The translations under genes and the position numbers were made by a program. A stretch of DNA of 64,000 nucleotides from Lindgomyces ingoldianus. Its lineage: Eukaryota > Ascomycota > Dothideomycetes > Pleosporales > Lindgomycetaceae. The DNA lies in the NCBI RefSeq assembly GCF_010093535.1, contig NW_022985198.1, positions 258,050-322,049 of the forward strand. Direction: 5' to 3'. Positions 46,801-58,460 of the stretch are shown piece after piece. Position 1 is the stretch's first letter. Each line of letters begins with the position of its first letter. The notes below the pieces were generated by a model that had not been told where the DNA came from, searched no databases, and was given only the letters and a program-made list of their open reading frames with translations.

Positions 46801-48849
46801 CTACTACTTTAACTTTAAACTACTAATACTTATAGAAGCTAATGCCTTAGACTATGTAGTAGCAGAAGTTCTCTCCTAGACTAAGCTAGATAAGACTATT
46901 AGGCCTATTGCATACTTCTTAAAAAAAAATAAGTCTTGTAGAAGGTAATTATAAGATCTATAATAAAAAATTACTTACTATAGTATGCTACTTTAAATAA
47001 TAGCAACCTAAACTAGAAGGTGCAGCGCATCTAATATAGGTTCTATCTAACTATAAGAACTTGCAGTACTTTATAACTATAAAATAACTTAGCTACTAAT
47101 AAGCTTATTAGTCTAAATACTTATTCTATTTTAATTTTAAAATTACTTATTATCTTAGTTAAGACAAAGGGAAACTAAATACTTTTATAAAGTAATTCTA
47201 AAACATCTCTACTTAAAAAAAAGTGTAAAAGGCTTAACACTAAACTTTACTTTAACTTAAGCTATTTTTAGACCTTAACTTAAATAAAATAGATTAAATA
47301 ATTAATTAGATTATTACTAATAAGTATTTAAATAATAAATTTATCTAAGAAACTTTAGACTTACTCTAAAACAGTGCTAGTTAGTTAAAGAAGATAACAC
47401 TAGCTAACTATAAAAACTAAAATAGTAAGCTATATTACTATAACTAACTTATAATCTTTAATTTTAATAAACTAAGAATTAAACTACTCTAAATTATACA
47501 TAACTTGCCTATTAAAGGACACCTAGGCAGAGGAAAGACTCTTAACCTACTACAGAGAGAGTACTACTAGCCCCGCATGTTCTATACTGTACGCTAATAT
47601 GTATTATGTTACTATACTTGCTATAAAGTAAAGGCCTTTTAAGAAAGGTATAATAGCTTACTTAAACTACTTCTAATTCTTAAATAAGCTTAAAAAGATA
47701 TATTAATTAATTTTATTATAAACCTACCTTTATTTAAAAAGTATATAAATATTATAGTAGTTATTAATTACTTAACTAAGTATTAACACTTAATACTATA
47801 TTCCTCTATAACTACCCCTAATATAGCCTAGTTATTCTACTAATATGTATAAGTTTACTATAGCCTACCTAACATAATTATATTAGACAGAGGTACATAG
47901 TTTGTCTTAGCCTTTTAGGACAAACTTTATAAATAGCTCTAAATTATTCTCTATTTATTTACAGCTTTTTACCTAAAGACTAACAGCTAGACTAAGAACA
48001 TAAATGCTGTAATAAAATAAGTCTTATAAGTGTACATAAACTACTAGTAGAATAACTAGGTAAAATAGTTAGCTATAGCATAGTTTAAAGCTAATAACAT
48101 AACATTTAAATTAACATAAGTATCTCTGTTCTTAGCAAACTATAGATACTACCTTTAAATAAAATTTAAACTACTTTTAAATACCTTCTAACTAACTTAT
48201 TAATTTATATAAGTAATAAATATAAATAGACTTATTAACAAGATTTAAAATATATTTAAATATGTTTATAAAAAGCTTACATAGGCTTAAGCTTTTTAAT
48301 AAGAGTATGTAAACTAATTTTAAACTCTTGCCCCTGCGTATGCAGCTAGCAAGAAGGTCTAGCTAGACACTAGAAATATCTAAATAAACTAATAATTAAA
48401 GAAACTTAATTAAAAAAACCTTAGCTTCTTTATAGTAGCCTATATAGTCTTATTACATGCTTACTAATTAATCCTACCTAACAGCATAAAGATACACCCT
48501 GTGTTCTACATATTGTTGCTGCGCTAAGCAGCCTCTAAATCTAACTATCTACCTAGACAGCTAAACCTGCTACCTAAACCTATTATTATAAATAATAAAC
48601 TAGAATATATTGTAAAAGATGTTAAATAAATCTAGTTTAATAAGAAAAAACATATTTATAAATACTTTATAAAATAAACTAGATATAACAAACTATTATA
48701 GAAACCTGCAGAAGCCTTATAAAAAAACTCTGTAGTAACCTAATTTTATGCCTAATACCTATCTAAACTAAACCTATACTCTAATAAAGACAACCTAATG
48801 CTAGAACTACTAATGTAAAGGATTCCCTTTCTAATAAAAGGGGGGGTAC

Positions 48850-49167
48850 TGTTACAGTATCCTCTCTAGATCCTAGACATAACTGTATTAGACACATACT
48901 AGAGTATTATTAGTGCACGTCTAACATAAATATAATATAACATAGACATAAACTTAAGTATAAACTACCTTAACACTAACTAAACCTAGAATAAGCTTAA
49001 TTTATACTTAAAGTGCTTAGACTTCTAAGCTAAGTATTTAATTACTAATTTCCTTCTAAACCTTCCTGTTCCTTACACAACGTCTTGTACCTACTATAAT
49101 ACCTCACGTAGTAATTAAACTAGACCTCCGTGAAGCTCTATAACCTTACTTGTGCACAATCGTGACA
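48850..49167 (+). repeat. 3' LTR of chromovirus copy A
   Basis: A 318-bp LTR starting TGTTACAGTATCC and ending CACAATCGTGACA, followed by the AATAG duplication. Confidence 0.9.
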
Positions 49168-49590
49168 AATAGTTAGCCTGCATCTGCAGTGTACATGCTG
49201 TTCCTTAGATTAACTACTTAAATAGTAGATTATAAACTTTAAAGCTATAGTTAGTGTTAATAACTAATTTACATAAGAATATATATATAACTAATATAAT
49301 ATATTTTTAAAGCTGCTAAGAAACATAAGCACATAGAACCTATAGCTAGCAGAGTATAATTACACTGCTATAAAAGCAGAGACATAAAATGTTTTAGAAA
49401 TAATATAGTTTAATGCTGTTATAAAAAACTTTCTAACTACTATAAATAAAGTTACCTTTTATTAGTTTATAACTTTTAAAAAAGCAGATAGTTTACACTA
49501 AATATAAATTAAAAAAATAATAAAGCGCTTTTAAAAACATATAATATTAAATTATTTAATATATATAAAAAAGCATAAAGCTACTTTTAT

Positions 49591-49618
49591 NNNNNNNNNN
49601 NNNNNNNNNNNNNNNNNN
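49591..49618. other. Assembly gap of 28 N with identical 16-bp flanks
   Basis: The 16 bases ataaagctacttttat occur immediately left (49575-49590) and immediately right (49619-49634) of the N run. This suggests that the two contig ends overlap and no sequence is missing. Confidence 0.85.
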
Positions 49619-49937
49619 ATAAAGCTACTTTTATAATAAATAACTTATTATATTTTACTAAAAGTAAAAAGACTACCTAGGGCATAAATAAAAACACTTA
49701 TAGTGTAAAAGTTATAATATTAAGAAAATAAAGTAAACCTTAACATTAACATTATTAAGAAGATAATAAAAAGTTATTTTTAAGCTAAGAACTTACTAAA
49801 ATAAAAGGCACTAAATGTCCTACATATAAATATATTTATATACTAAAAAATTACTTTTATGTTTATCTAAATAAAGCACTAGACTAGTAGATGCTAATTA
49901 AAAAAGTTAAAAAGCTTATAGCATTAAAGTGTAAACA

Positions 49938-50203
49938 TGTCCGTACGCAGCAGCAGCGTCGCGGCCTGGATACAAGCGATCACGCACGAGCAGGATCACG
50001 TATCTATGTCACATGATGCTTGTGCGCGAACCTCTGTGCGCGAACATCTAGATATCCCCCTTTTCCTCTGTACAGAGGAAAAATAAGAAGTAATTAACAC
50101 TAGTTACCTAACACCCCTGTGTAATGTTTACACTGTGCAAACCTCTCTGTCTTGTACGCATTTGCTAACACTAAGTGCTAGCTAGCAAAGAGTCTATTTA
50201 ACA
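49938..50203. repeat. Left LTR of the second element
   Basis: 266 bp, starting TGTCCGTACGCAGCAGCAG and ending TATTTAACA; AAACA duplication at the outer edge. It carries fewer transitions than the right copy. Confidence 0.9.
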
Positions 50204-53200
50204 CTAATTAGTAGTTTAAATACTATAAAAGAGAAAGCTTTTTTTATACTTTTTTATTTAAAAGTTTATATATAAAAAGAATTTTTTTCTTTACTACTTT
50301 AACTATAAATTAGTAAGAGTAAAGATAAAGTTTAATTTATATATAAGTAGCTATAAATCTTTATTTAGTTACTTAAGTAAAAGTAAGAAACCTATTTATA
50401 TAATACTATTTAGAGGTATTATATAAATAGTAGTGCTTATTTAATGCTAGAAGGTCTGTTTTATCTTTTTACATAAGGCTATTTAGAGGTAGTGTATAAC
50501 AAGAAGTAAGACAGCGCGTAATAACACATAACTAACTACTATAAAGTAATAAGCAACACTAGCTCTATCTATAACTAGCTAGCATAACATATTAATATAT
50601 AACTAATATATACCCTTTATAAGCATCTTAGCAAAGACTTTAGTAGAGTAGATAAATATTAAAAATTAAGTAAATAAAATTAAACTATTAAATAATATAC
50701 TTAAAAAAAAGCTTAATTTATATATAGCTAACTTAATTATAAAACTCTGCGTGTTAAGTGTAATAAATGTATATATACTTAAGAACTTTTAAAATAACTT
50801 TATAAAGTAAAAGCTTATACACTTTAAAAATTTTAGCTAACTATTTCTATAAAAACTAATTACTACTTTATAAAATAAAAGCATTAGCTTTAAGAAAAAC
50901 ATAATAAAGGCTACTACACTATATAGACTTATAAAAAAAGAACATATGTTTACTATTCTACTAAAGCATTATATAAAACTATTACTACTATTACTAGTCT
51001 TAACATAATAAAGGATGTCTTTATATAAATTACTTATAAACCTAATACTTTCTTTATAATTAGTATAACTACCTTGCAATAGCTTACTGTACAAGAGCAC
51101 AACTAGGTAGCTACATATTCCTGTAGCCACAGCTCTACATAAGATTCCCTAAAGCTTATACCTACTGTATATAATTTAATTACTATACAATTTATACTAA
51201 CTTCTACTTACATAAGATATTATAGTAGAGAACCTTACACCTAAGAAGGTTATATAATTCTAGAAGGCATAAAGAAAAAAAATAACTATATAAAGCAACT
51301 ATATAATATTTTAGCTAATAAGGCTATAGTATTTATTAAGCTCTGCTAACACCTTACTATTTTTAAAGCATTATACATAAGCATTTTTTCTAGTATTTTT
51401 AAAAGGCGCGCACACATGTTCTACCTTTATAATATTAGTCTAGGATAATTATAAAAGTTACTATATAAGTAGCTTAGTAATTACTTTAATACTAATGTAA
51501 ACTATAACTAGTATTAAATAAATTAGATAATAATAAGCTTTATATAAAGTAAGTAAAAAAACTTTATAAAAACTTTATATAAAGCTTTTAAAGCTATAAT
51601 TAATAAACTTACTCTTATATAAAAAGCTTTTAGTCTATAATTTTAAAGTAAAATACTGCTTTATACTACTATTATATAAGTATGCTAAGGGCAACTTAAA
51701 CTTAAATAAGTAATGTTCTTAATTAAGCCTATATATAAAGCACTATATAGTAACCTCTATTTAGCACTTTAGGTTATAATTAATTAATAAAATAATGTAT
51801 TTATAAATAAATCTTAAAACATGTACTACACTAATAAGTAATATAGCTTACTATGTATATATAGCTATTAATAATGTAGAAGAAGCTTAAAAGAATATAA
51901 AAGATTATTTAAACTATAGTTCTTTATATAATTAAAGTAATGCTTTATCTGTTATAAGAAAAAATATTAGTTAATAAATTATCTTTATATAAATTAATTT
52001 TATGCAAAACACTAATATATCTCTTTATATAAAAGATTCTATAATAAGACACTAATATATAAAAAGGTAAATATGTATATTTAAAAGTTTAAAGGTAAAC
52101 TAAAGTAAAAAGAAAAAAAGTTACATAATAATAATAACTTAGATAAAAAAAAAAGTAAGAAGATTATTAACTACTTTACTAATACTACATTTCTCTACTA
52201 TGTAACTGTAGAGGACATCTATAGCCTAGAACTTAAAGGATACGCAGAACAGTTTATTCTTAAAAATTAATACTATACAGTATACTAAAGTAAACTATAG
52301 GATACTAGCGTAGTAAAAATCTCTACTATAGGGAAGTTATAACTTAAAGCATACTTATAAGAATTCTTTTATATAAAAGTAGACTAAACACTAAAAAAGA
52401 AGAGTATTAGCTTTAAAAAATAAAAATTAATAAAATTAATTAGTACTATATAAATTACTAACTTAGTTAGTAATGTAATGTATTATATTTTAGACACTTT
52501 AACACTATTTCTACTGTCTCTAGCAGATGTAAACTAAATAGGTGTATACTTTAACAACATTTTAAATGTTATTATACATAAAAACAAAACTACTATTTTT
52601 ATTATATAAAAATAAAGACACTTTTTTTTAATATTAGTAAAGAAAAATTTATGTTTTTCTTTACTAAATTAGAACTCTACTGCCTCTACTACTAATTTAG
52701 ACACCCCTGCATAGAGAGACTCTAAAAGATGCTAACTAGCGCTAGCCACAACATTAATGCTGCAGTGCTAAAAGAGATTAAGAAGTTCTGCTACCTCTGC
52801 TAATTATATAACTAGGCTTTATAAAAATTTAAGTTTATAATTAAAAATAACACTTACTTTAACTATAAAGTTATTATTAATGTTATATAAATTAATAATA
52901 AAGATGTTTTATATATTATTAATATAGATATATTATTTTAGGCTACTACATTTCTAAAATTTATGTCTACATAAGATACCTAGGATGCACTATGCAAATG
53001 CTAGATTAACACTTATTAAGAACCTTTAAACTATATTATGTATAACTCTAGTATAAACTTTGCTTTAAAGGATTTTTAAGCTTATGCAAAGATTATAAGA
53101 GCTATATATAGGTAGATGCCTATAGAAGCACATTAGGCAGTTAGAAAAGTTAAGCGCGCGCATATACCTTTCTAACAAGTGTTTAACATTCTAAAGACTA

Positions 53201-55853
53201 AGCTAGGTAACTATATAAATAATAAGGCTATTTTATAGATAGTAGTTAAAGCTCTAAATAACATAGCTAGCCTACACAGTCTAGTACCTATACTGCTAGT
53301 CTTTAAAGTATACCTAAAAATTAACTTAGACTCTTTGCTATTACTAGACATTATTACATAAGTAAGTGCTATATAAAAGGTAATAAAGATACTTTAAAAA
53401 AACTATATAAAAGTAAATATTAATTATGTAATTAACACTTATAATAGCTTTATAATATATAAAGTTCTTAACCTCCCTCTTAGCTTAGAGATTATAGCAT
53501 AGAGAGAGAAGAAAGGCTAGACTAGCTTATATAAAATTAAAAGCATTAAAAAGAGAGACATTATTATTAAAAAAAATAGCCTACTAAAGCTTTAATATAC
53601 ATAAGTTAAACTATACTATAAAAAAAAAAAAAAGACAACTTACTTATAATAAATAACCTAGATAAACTAATTTTTATATAAAAAAATTTTTTAAAGAAAA
53701 GAAAAAAAAAATAGCCTTATAAAAATATTATAAAGGTAGAACTAAAGCTTACTATAAACTAAGCCCCTTAGAATAGTAATGCTGCACTAGTGCAAAAAGA
53801 AGATATAAATACTAGAAAAAGTAAAAGGCAAAGAAAACCTACATAAAGTCTAGACTAGGTATTTCTAACCTAGAAAAAAAAGAATAATTAGGCTTTATTT
53901 ATTAAGCTTTATATAGACAGTGTAATTATTACACCTAGAAAACTATTTAAAAAATTAGACTATATAAAAATAGACACTTTAATTACTAATAGCACTTTTA
54001 AAGTTATTATGTATAACTTAATAAAGTATAAAGGTTAGATTTTTAACCTTTACCTTATATAAAAAGTAAAAAGCAAAACAACCTAACTATATAAAAAATC
54101 CTGCCTAGTGTTTACTAGCTACTTAGATAAAAAGAAAGAAGAAATCTTTATCTAGTTACTAACTATCTAAAAGATAAGCTAGAGACTACTTTTAGCTATA
54201 AAAGTAAGCCTAAAAGCTATGTATAAAATGCATTTTAAACTGTGTAATATTATATAAGTATATATCTAATTAATAGATAAGCTTATGCACACGCTGTATA
54301 TAAAGCTACTAAAGAAGATGCGCTAGAGCTTTCTACTAAATATAATACTCTAGGTTATATAACTCTTATATAGAGCTGCTAAATTAGGACTGTATTAGTT
54401 TAAAACATATTATAACTACTATAAAAAAAAGCTGTGCATGCACATTTCTTTATATAACCTCTACTTTTTAATTACTAATAAAAGAGAGCACACTTTTAGT
54501 ATTACTAGCCTATAAATAAATAACACTTTAAGCATTATAACAAAAGATTTTATGCAAAGAGAAAAAAAAAAACTATAGAAAGTAAAGTTTTATATAAAAA
54601 GTAAGACTATTTTAGTAAAAAAGCAGCTTATTAAGTTTAATAGTAAAAAAATTAAACTTACACATAATATAGTAGTTTTTACTTAAAAAAAATAAGTAAG
54701 CTACTTTTATATAATTAACTTAAAAAACAAAAATGCTGCATAATAATATATTAAATAATATATAAGAGAGGTATACATTATATTTATATGTTAACTAAAG
54801 GTAGCATTTAACTTATTTATTACTGCATAAACTATAAACTTTTTATATAATAATATTAACACACTTAACACATAAATTTAATAGTAGATAGATAATAGTA
54901 AGTATAGTCTTACCTTTCTACTATTACAGCTTAATTATGCAAAGCTGTTTATTTTTATAAATAAATTATTTGCTAATAATAAAAACTTTAGCTTATAGCT
55001 AGAATTTTTAATTATATTAAGTAATAAAAACTATATAAAGTAAAGTAACTACTTTAAAATACTAAGTAACATTATACACTAGAATTCTACTAAGTGTAAA
55101 AGAGTAACTAGAAGTGTTTTTACTAGTAAACTATATAAAATAGTTAAAAAGTTTAATAATGTAATTACTTTTAGTATAACTTTATAGTAAATTATATAAA
55201 TACTTAAACTACTACTAATTCTAGTAATAATTTATATAGATTTAAAGTTTTTATATAATTACCTTATTAAGCTAAGCACTACTAGTAAAAAGTAACTTAT
55301 AATTAACATTATATTACTTTATAAATTATATAAAAAAAGAGAAATTACTAAAATAAAGTAAATTAATAGTAAAAATAACTTAGTAAGTGTATATATAAAG
55401 AAAACACTAAACTAGGCTTTTTAATTATTAGTTCTAACTAACTGCCTCTCTGTCTAGATAGAAGCATCTGTGGACTAGCTAAATCCTGTGCGCAAAAATG
55501 CCTTAGACTAACTAGACTAATAACGCCTTTATATAAAGCTTATTTTTTTTTATTTATTTTTTTTATATTATACATACTTATCTTTCTTATTATAAAGATC
55601 TGTTACTGTTAGTACTATATAAAAAAAGAAAAGAGCTAAGGGATTGTACAGTAAGGCTTAGAAAGTAAAAGATAAAATAAAAAAAAGCTATTTACATAGT
55701 ATAACTAGCTTATTCTAACACACAGCATTACTAAAGCAAGTCCTAATAAATAGGGTAAAGTAAAGGCAGAACATAATTAGATAGACCTACACAGACAGAA
55801 GGGAGGTAACGCGTACAGAAGGTAACTCTTTAGATAAAAAGAAAAGTTGCTAG

Positions 55854-56119
55854 TGTCTGTACACAGTAGCAGCGTCGCGGCCTAGATACAAGCAATCACG
55901 CACAAGCAGGATCACGTATCTATGTTACATAATGCTTGTGCGCGAACCTCTGTGCGCAAACATCTAGATATCCCCCTTTTCCTCTGTACAGAGGAAAAAT
56001 AAGAAGTAATTAACACTAGTTACCTAACACCCCTGTGCAATGTTTACACTGTGCAAACCTCTCCGTCTTGTACGCATTTGCTAACACTAAGTGCTAGCTA
56101 GCAGAGAGTCTATTTAACA
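55854..56119. repeat. Right LTR of the second element
   Basis: 266 bp, starting TGTCTGTACACAGTAGCAG; several CA-to-TA and TG-to-TA changes relative to the left copy. Confidence 0.9.
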
Positions 56120-56503
56120 AAACATAACTTAAAATTTTAAAGCTTACTTAGAAGGCAGTATAGATATAATTTAAAGATACTAATTTTAAAAAGTTTATAT
56201 ACACCTTTACTAGAGATATAAAAAGACTAACTTAAAAGCTAAAAAGTATTAAGAATTAAGGCAGCTACATTACTAGCTATAGTTAATTTAAACTAGAATA
56301 AATATTTACTAAAAGAATTATTTATTCTTAACTTAAGGTTAATATGCTATATTATAAATAATTTTAATTAAATTTATAACTATTATTTACTAACACTAAA
56401 AGACTTTATCTAGTTTAGAAACTCTTATATATAGATTTAAAGCTATAAATTAATGTTACTAAGCCTAAAAAGTAAGCATAAAATATATAGTTAAGTATAT
56501 AGT

Positions 56504-58460
56504 TGTCACGGTATCCTTCCTAGATCCTAGACATAACTGTATTAGATGTGTACTAGAGTATTATTAGTGCACGTCTAACATAAACACAACATAACATAGA
56601 CATAAACTTAAGCATAAACTGCCTTAACACTAACTAAACCTAAAACAGGCTTAATTTATACCTAAAGCACTTAGACTTTTAAGCTAAGTATTTAATTACT
56701 AATTTCCTTCTAAACTTTTCTATTCCTTACATAACATCTTGTACCTACTATAATACCTTACATAGTAATTAAACTAGACTTCTGTAAAGCTCTATAACCT
56801 TACTTGTGCATAATTATAATATTATGTTATGTTAAAACTTTAGCTAAAAATAGCCTCTAAAGCTAATCTAATAAGCTTAGTACTTACATAACTCTAAGCT
56901 ATTAAAGTAAGCTAAAAAGCCTTTTAAAAAGTGCTTACTTTATAAAAAAGCTACTATGTTACAAGCTTTAAAGCTTTTTAAAAGGACTTTAAAAAATAGC
57001 TTTACATTATTAAGTAGTTTATTTCTGCCTTAACTTTTATTATAGTAGTAGGAACTAAGAACTTACTAGCCTTAAAGCTTACTTAGAAGTCTAGAAATAG
57101 CTTAACTTTTTTCTACCTAACACTGCCTATAACCTGTAACTTTTTTAACTTAGTAATAAAATCTAACTAACTCTTTAATTCTTTGCTGTTTAATAGAAAA
57201 TAGAAAGACCTACTTTCCTTTTTACATAAGCTCTAATATAAACTTAAAAAAAATATAGACTAATTCCTCTTTAAACACTTCTAGTTACTATATGCCTACT
57301 TTTAACTTAACTATAATATAATAGCCTTAATTAACTTACTAATAAATAAAGATATTATTAACCTAGATTAATTTATAGTATTTCTATAAGTAACTTATAA
57401 AAACTTAAATAAAAAGTTAATAGCCCTAAGTTGCCTAAACACTTTATAATAATAAAAAAAGCTTTACTTTACACTTTACTAAGTTCTACTAACTTACATT
57501 TAATATAGGCTTAAATAAGATAGGTCTAATTACAGCTTTATATAACTCCCTCTTAACTAAACTGTAACGCGCTATAGTAGGAGAACCCTTTCTAAATAAC
57601 CTTAACATGTATGTAAACCTAATTACTACTTATAATAATAATATAAGGTTCTTCTCTATATAAGCTTTAATACACCTCTAAACTAGCGCAGTTGCAAATA
57701 AGAACTTTAATGTAATAAAAATTAATTTAAATTATGCTCTAGTTAGTTCTAGAAAGTATAAAAATTATAAAAAAAAAGTTAATGCTTTAAGTGCAGTAAG
57801 CATAGTTATATTTTTTAAAACTGCTTTATTTTTTTTAAGTTTACATAAGTAGTGTAGCTAGCACTTATTAAAAATCTTTACTATTTTAATTTTGTTTTTA
57901 TAAGGGCTTTAACTTATATTTAAGCTCTAATCTTTTTTACTACTCTTAACATAGCTGCAGCTATAGCAGTAGGAGCCTATAAAAAGGCTTGTCTTAGAGC
58001 TAAGTTACTTTTTAAAACTAATTTAACACTAGATCTTTACTAATTTATAAGCTAAGTCCTCTACTAATAACTAAAAGTACTAAGTTAATATTTTTATATA
58101 TTTATAATAAAAAACTATATTAGCTTTAATATAAGCTCTTATTAACTTAGAAGTAAATAGCATAAGTTATATTAATAAAGAACTAGCATGTAAACTAAAT
58201 CTTTAATTAACACTGCTTACCTAAATAATTTACCTAACTAGATTTAATAAAAAATAACTTAAAAAAGGTTCTATTTTTTTATACTATAACTATTATAATT
58301 ACCTACTAACACTATAAGAAGCAGATTAAGCTCTATGTAATAAATATAAGACATTATAACTTAATTCTAGAATAACTATAGCTATATTAGCATAAAGTTG
58401 CTTTTAATTACTAAGAGTAAGTTTTAAACTTTAACTCTTTTTAATGCTAAAATATATGCT
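56504..58460 (+). mobile_element. Chromovirus copy C, 5' part, interrupted by copy B
   Basis: A 318-bp 5' LTR (56504-56821) is followed by interior sequence collinear with copy A up to the point matching about 45465. There (aatatatgct) copy B is inserted. The remainder of copy C would lie beyond copy B and is not in the window. Same orientation as copies A and B. Confidence 0.85.

Larger units (their letters stand above)
43505..49167 (+). mobile_element. Ty3/gypsy chromovirus, copy A (structurally complete, RIP-inactivated)
   Basis: A 5,663-bp element with 318-bp LTRs (43505-43822 and 48850-49167, TGTCAC/TGTTAC ... RACA) and an exact 5-bp target duplication AATAG at 43500-43504 and 49168-49172. 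A polypurine tract (aaaagggggggtac) abuts the 3' LTR. Domain order on the plus strand, read through stops: reverse transcriptase with YINNILIYS at 46394-46420 (from YIDDILIYS), then integrase zinc finger HNLPIKGHLGRGKT from 47499. A C-terminal chromodomain follows at about 48597-48770 (LEYIVK ... KPAEAL). RT before integrase plus a chromodomain defines a chromovirus. The catalytic Asp pair of RT is changed to Asn-Asn by G-to-A, and stops occur every few codons, so it cannot be autonomous. A gag region is presumed between 43.9 and 45.5 kb but not readable. Confidence 0.9.
49938..56119. mobile_element. Second complete LTR retrotransposon (superfamily not resolved)
   Basis: Direct repeats of 266 bp at 49938-50203 and 55854-56119 (TGTCCGTACG/TGTCTGTACA ... 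TCTATTTAACA) enclose a 6,182-bp element. It is flanked by an exact 5-bp duplication AAACA (49933-49937 and 56120-56124). The LTRs are unusually well preserved and GC-richer than the interior (for example gcagcgtcgcggcc). They differ from each other almost only by transitions. The interior is very AT-rich and I could not recognise RT or integrase on either strand, so orientation and superfamily (copia, gypsy or non-autonomous) stay open. A purine run (aaaaagaaaag) about 10 bp before the right LTR could be the polypurine tract, favouring plus orientation. Confidence 0.85.
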
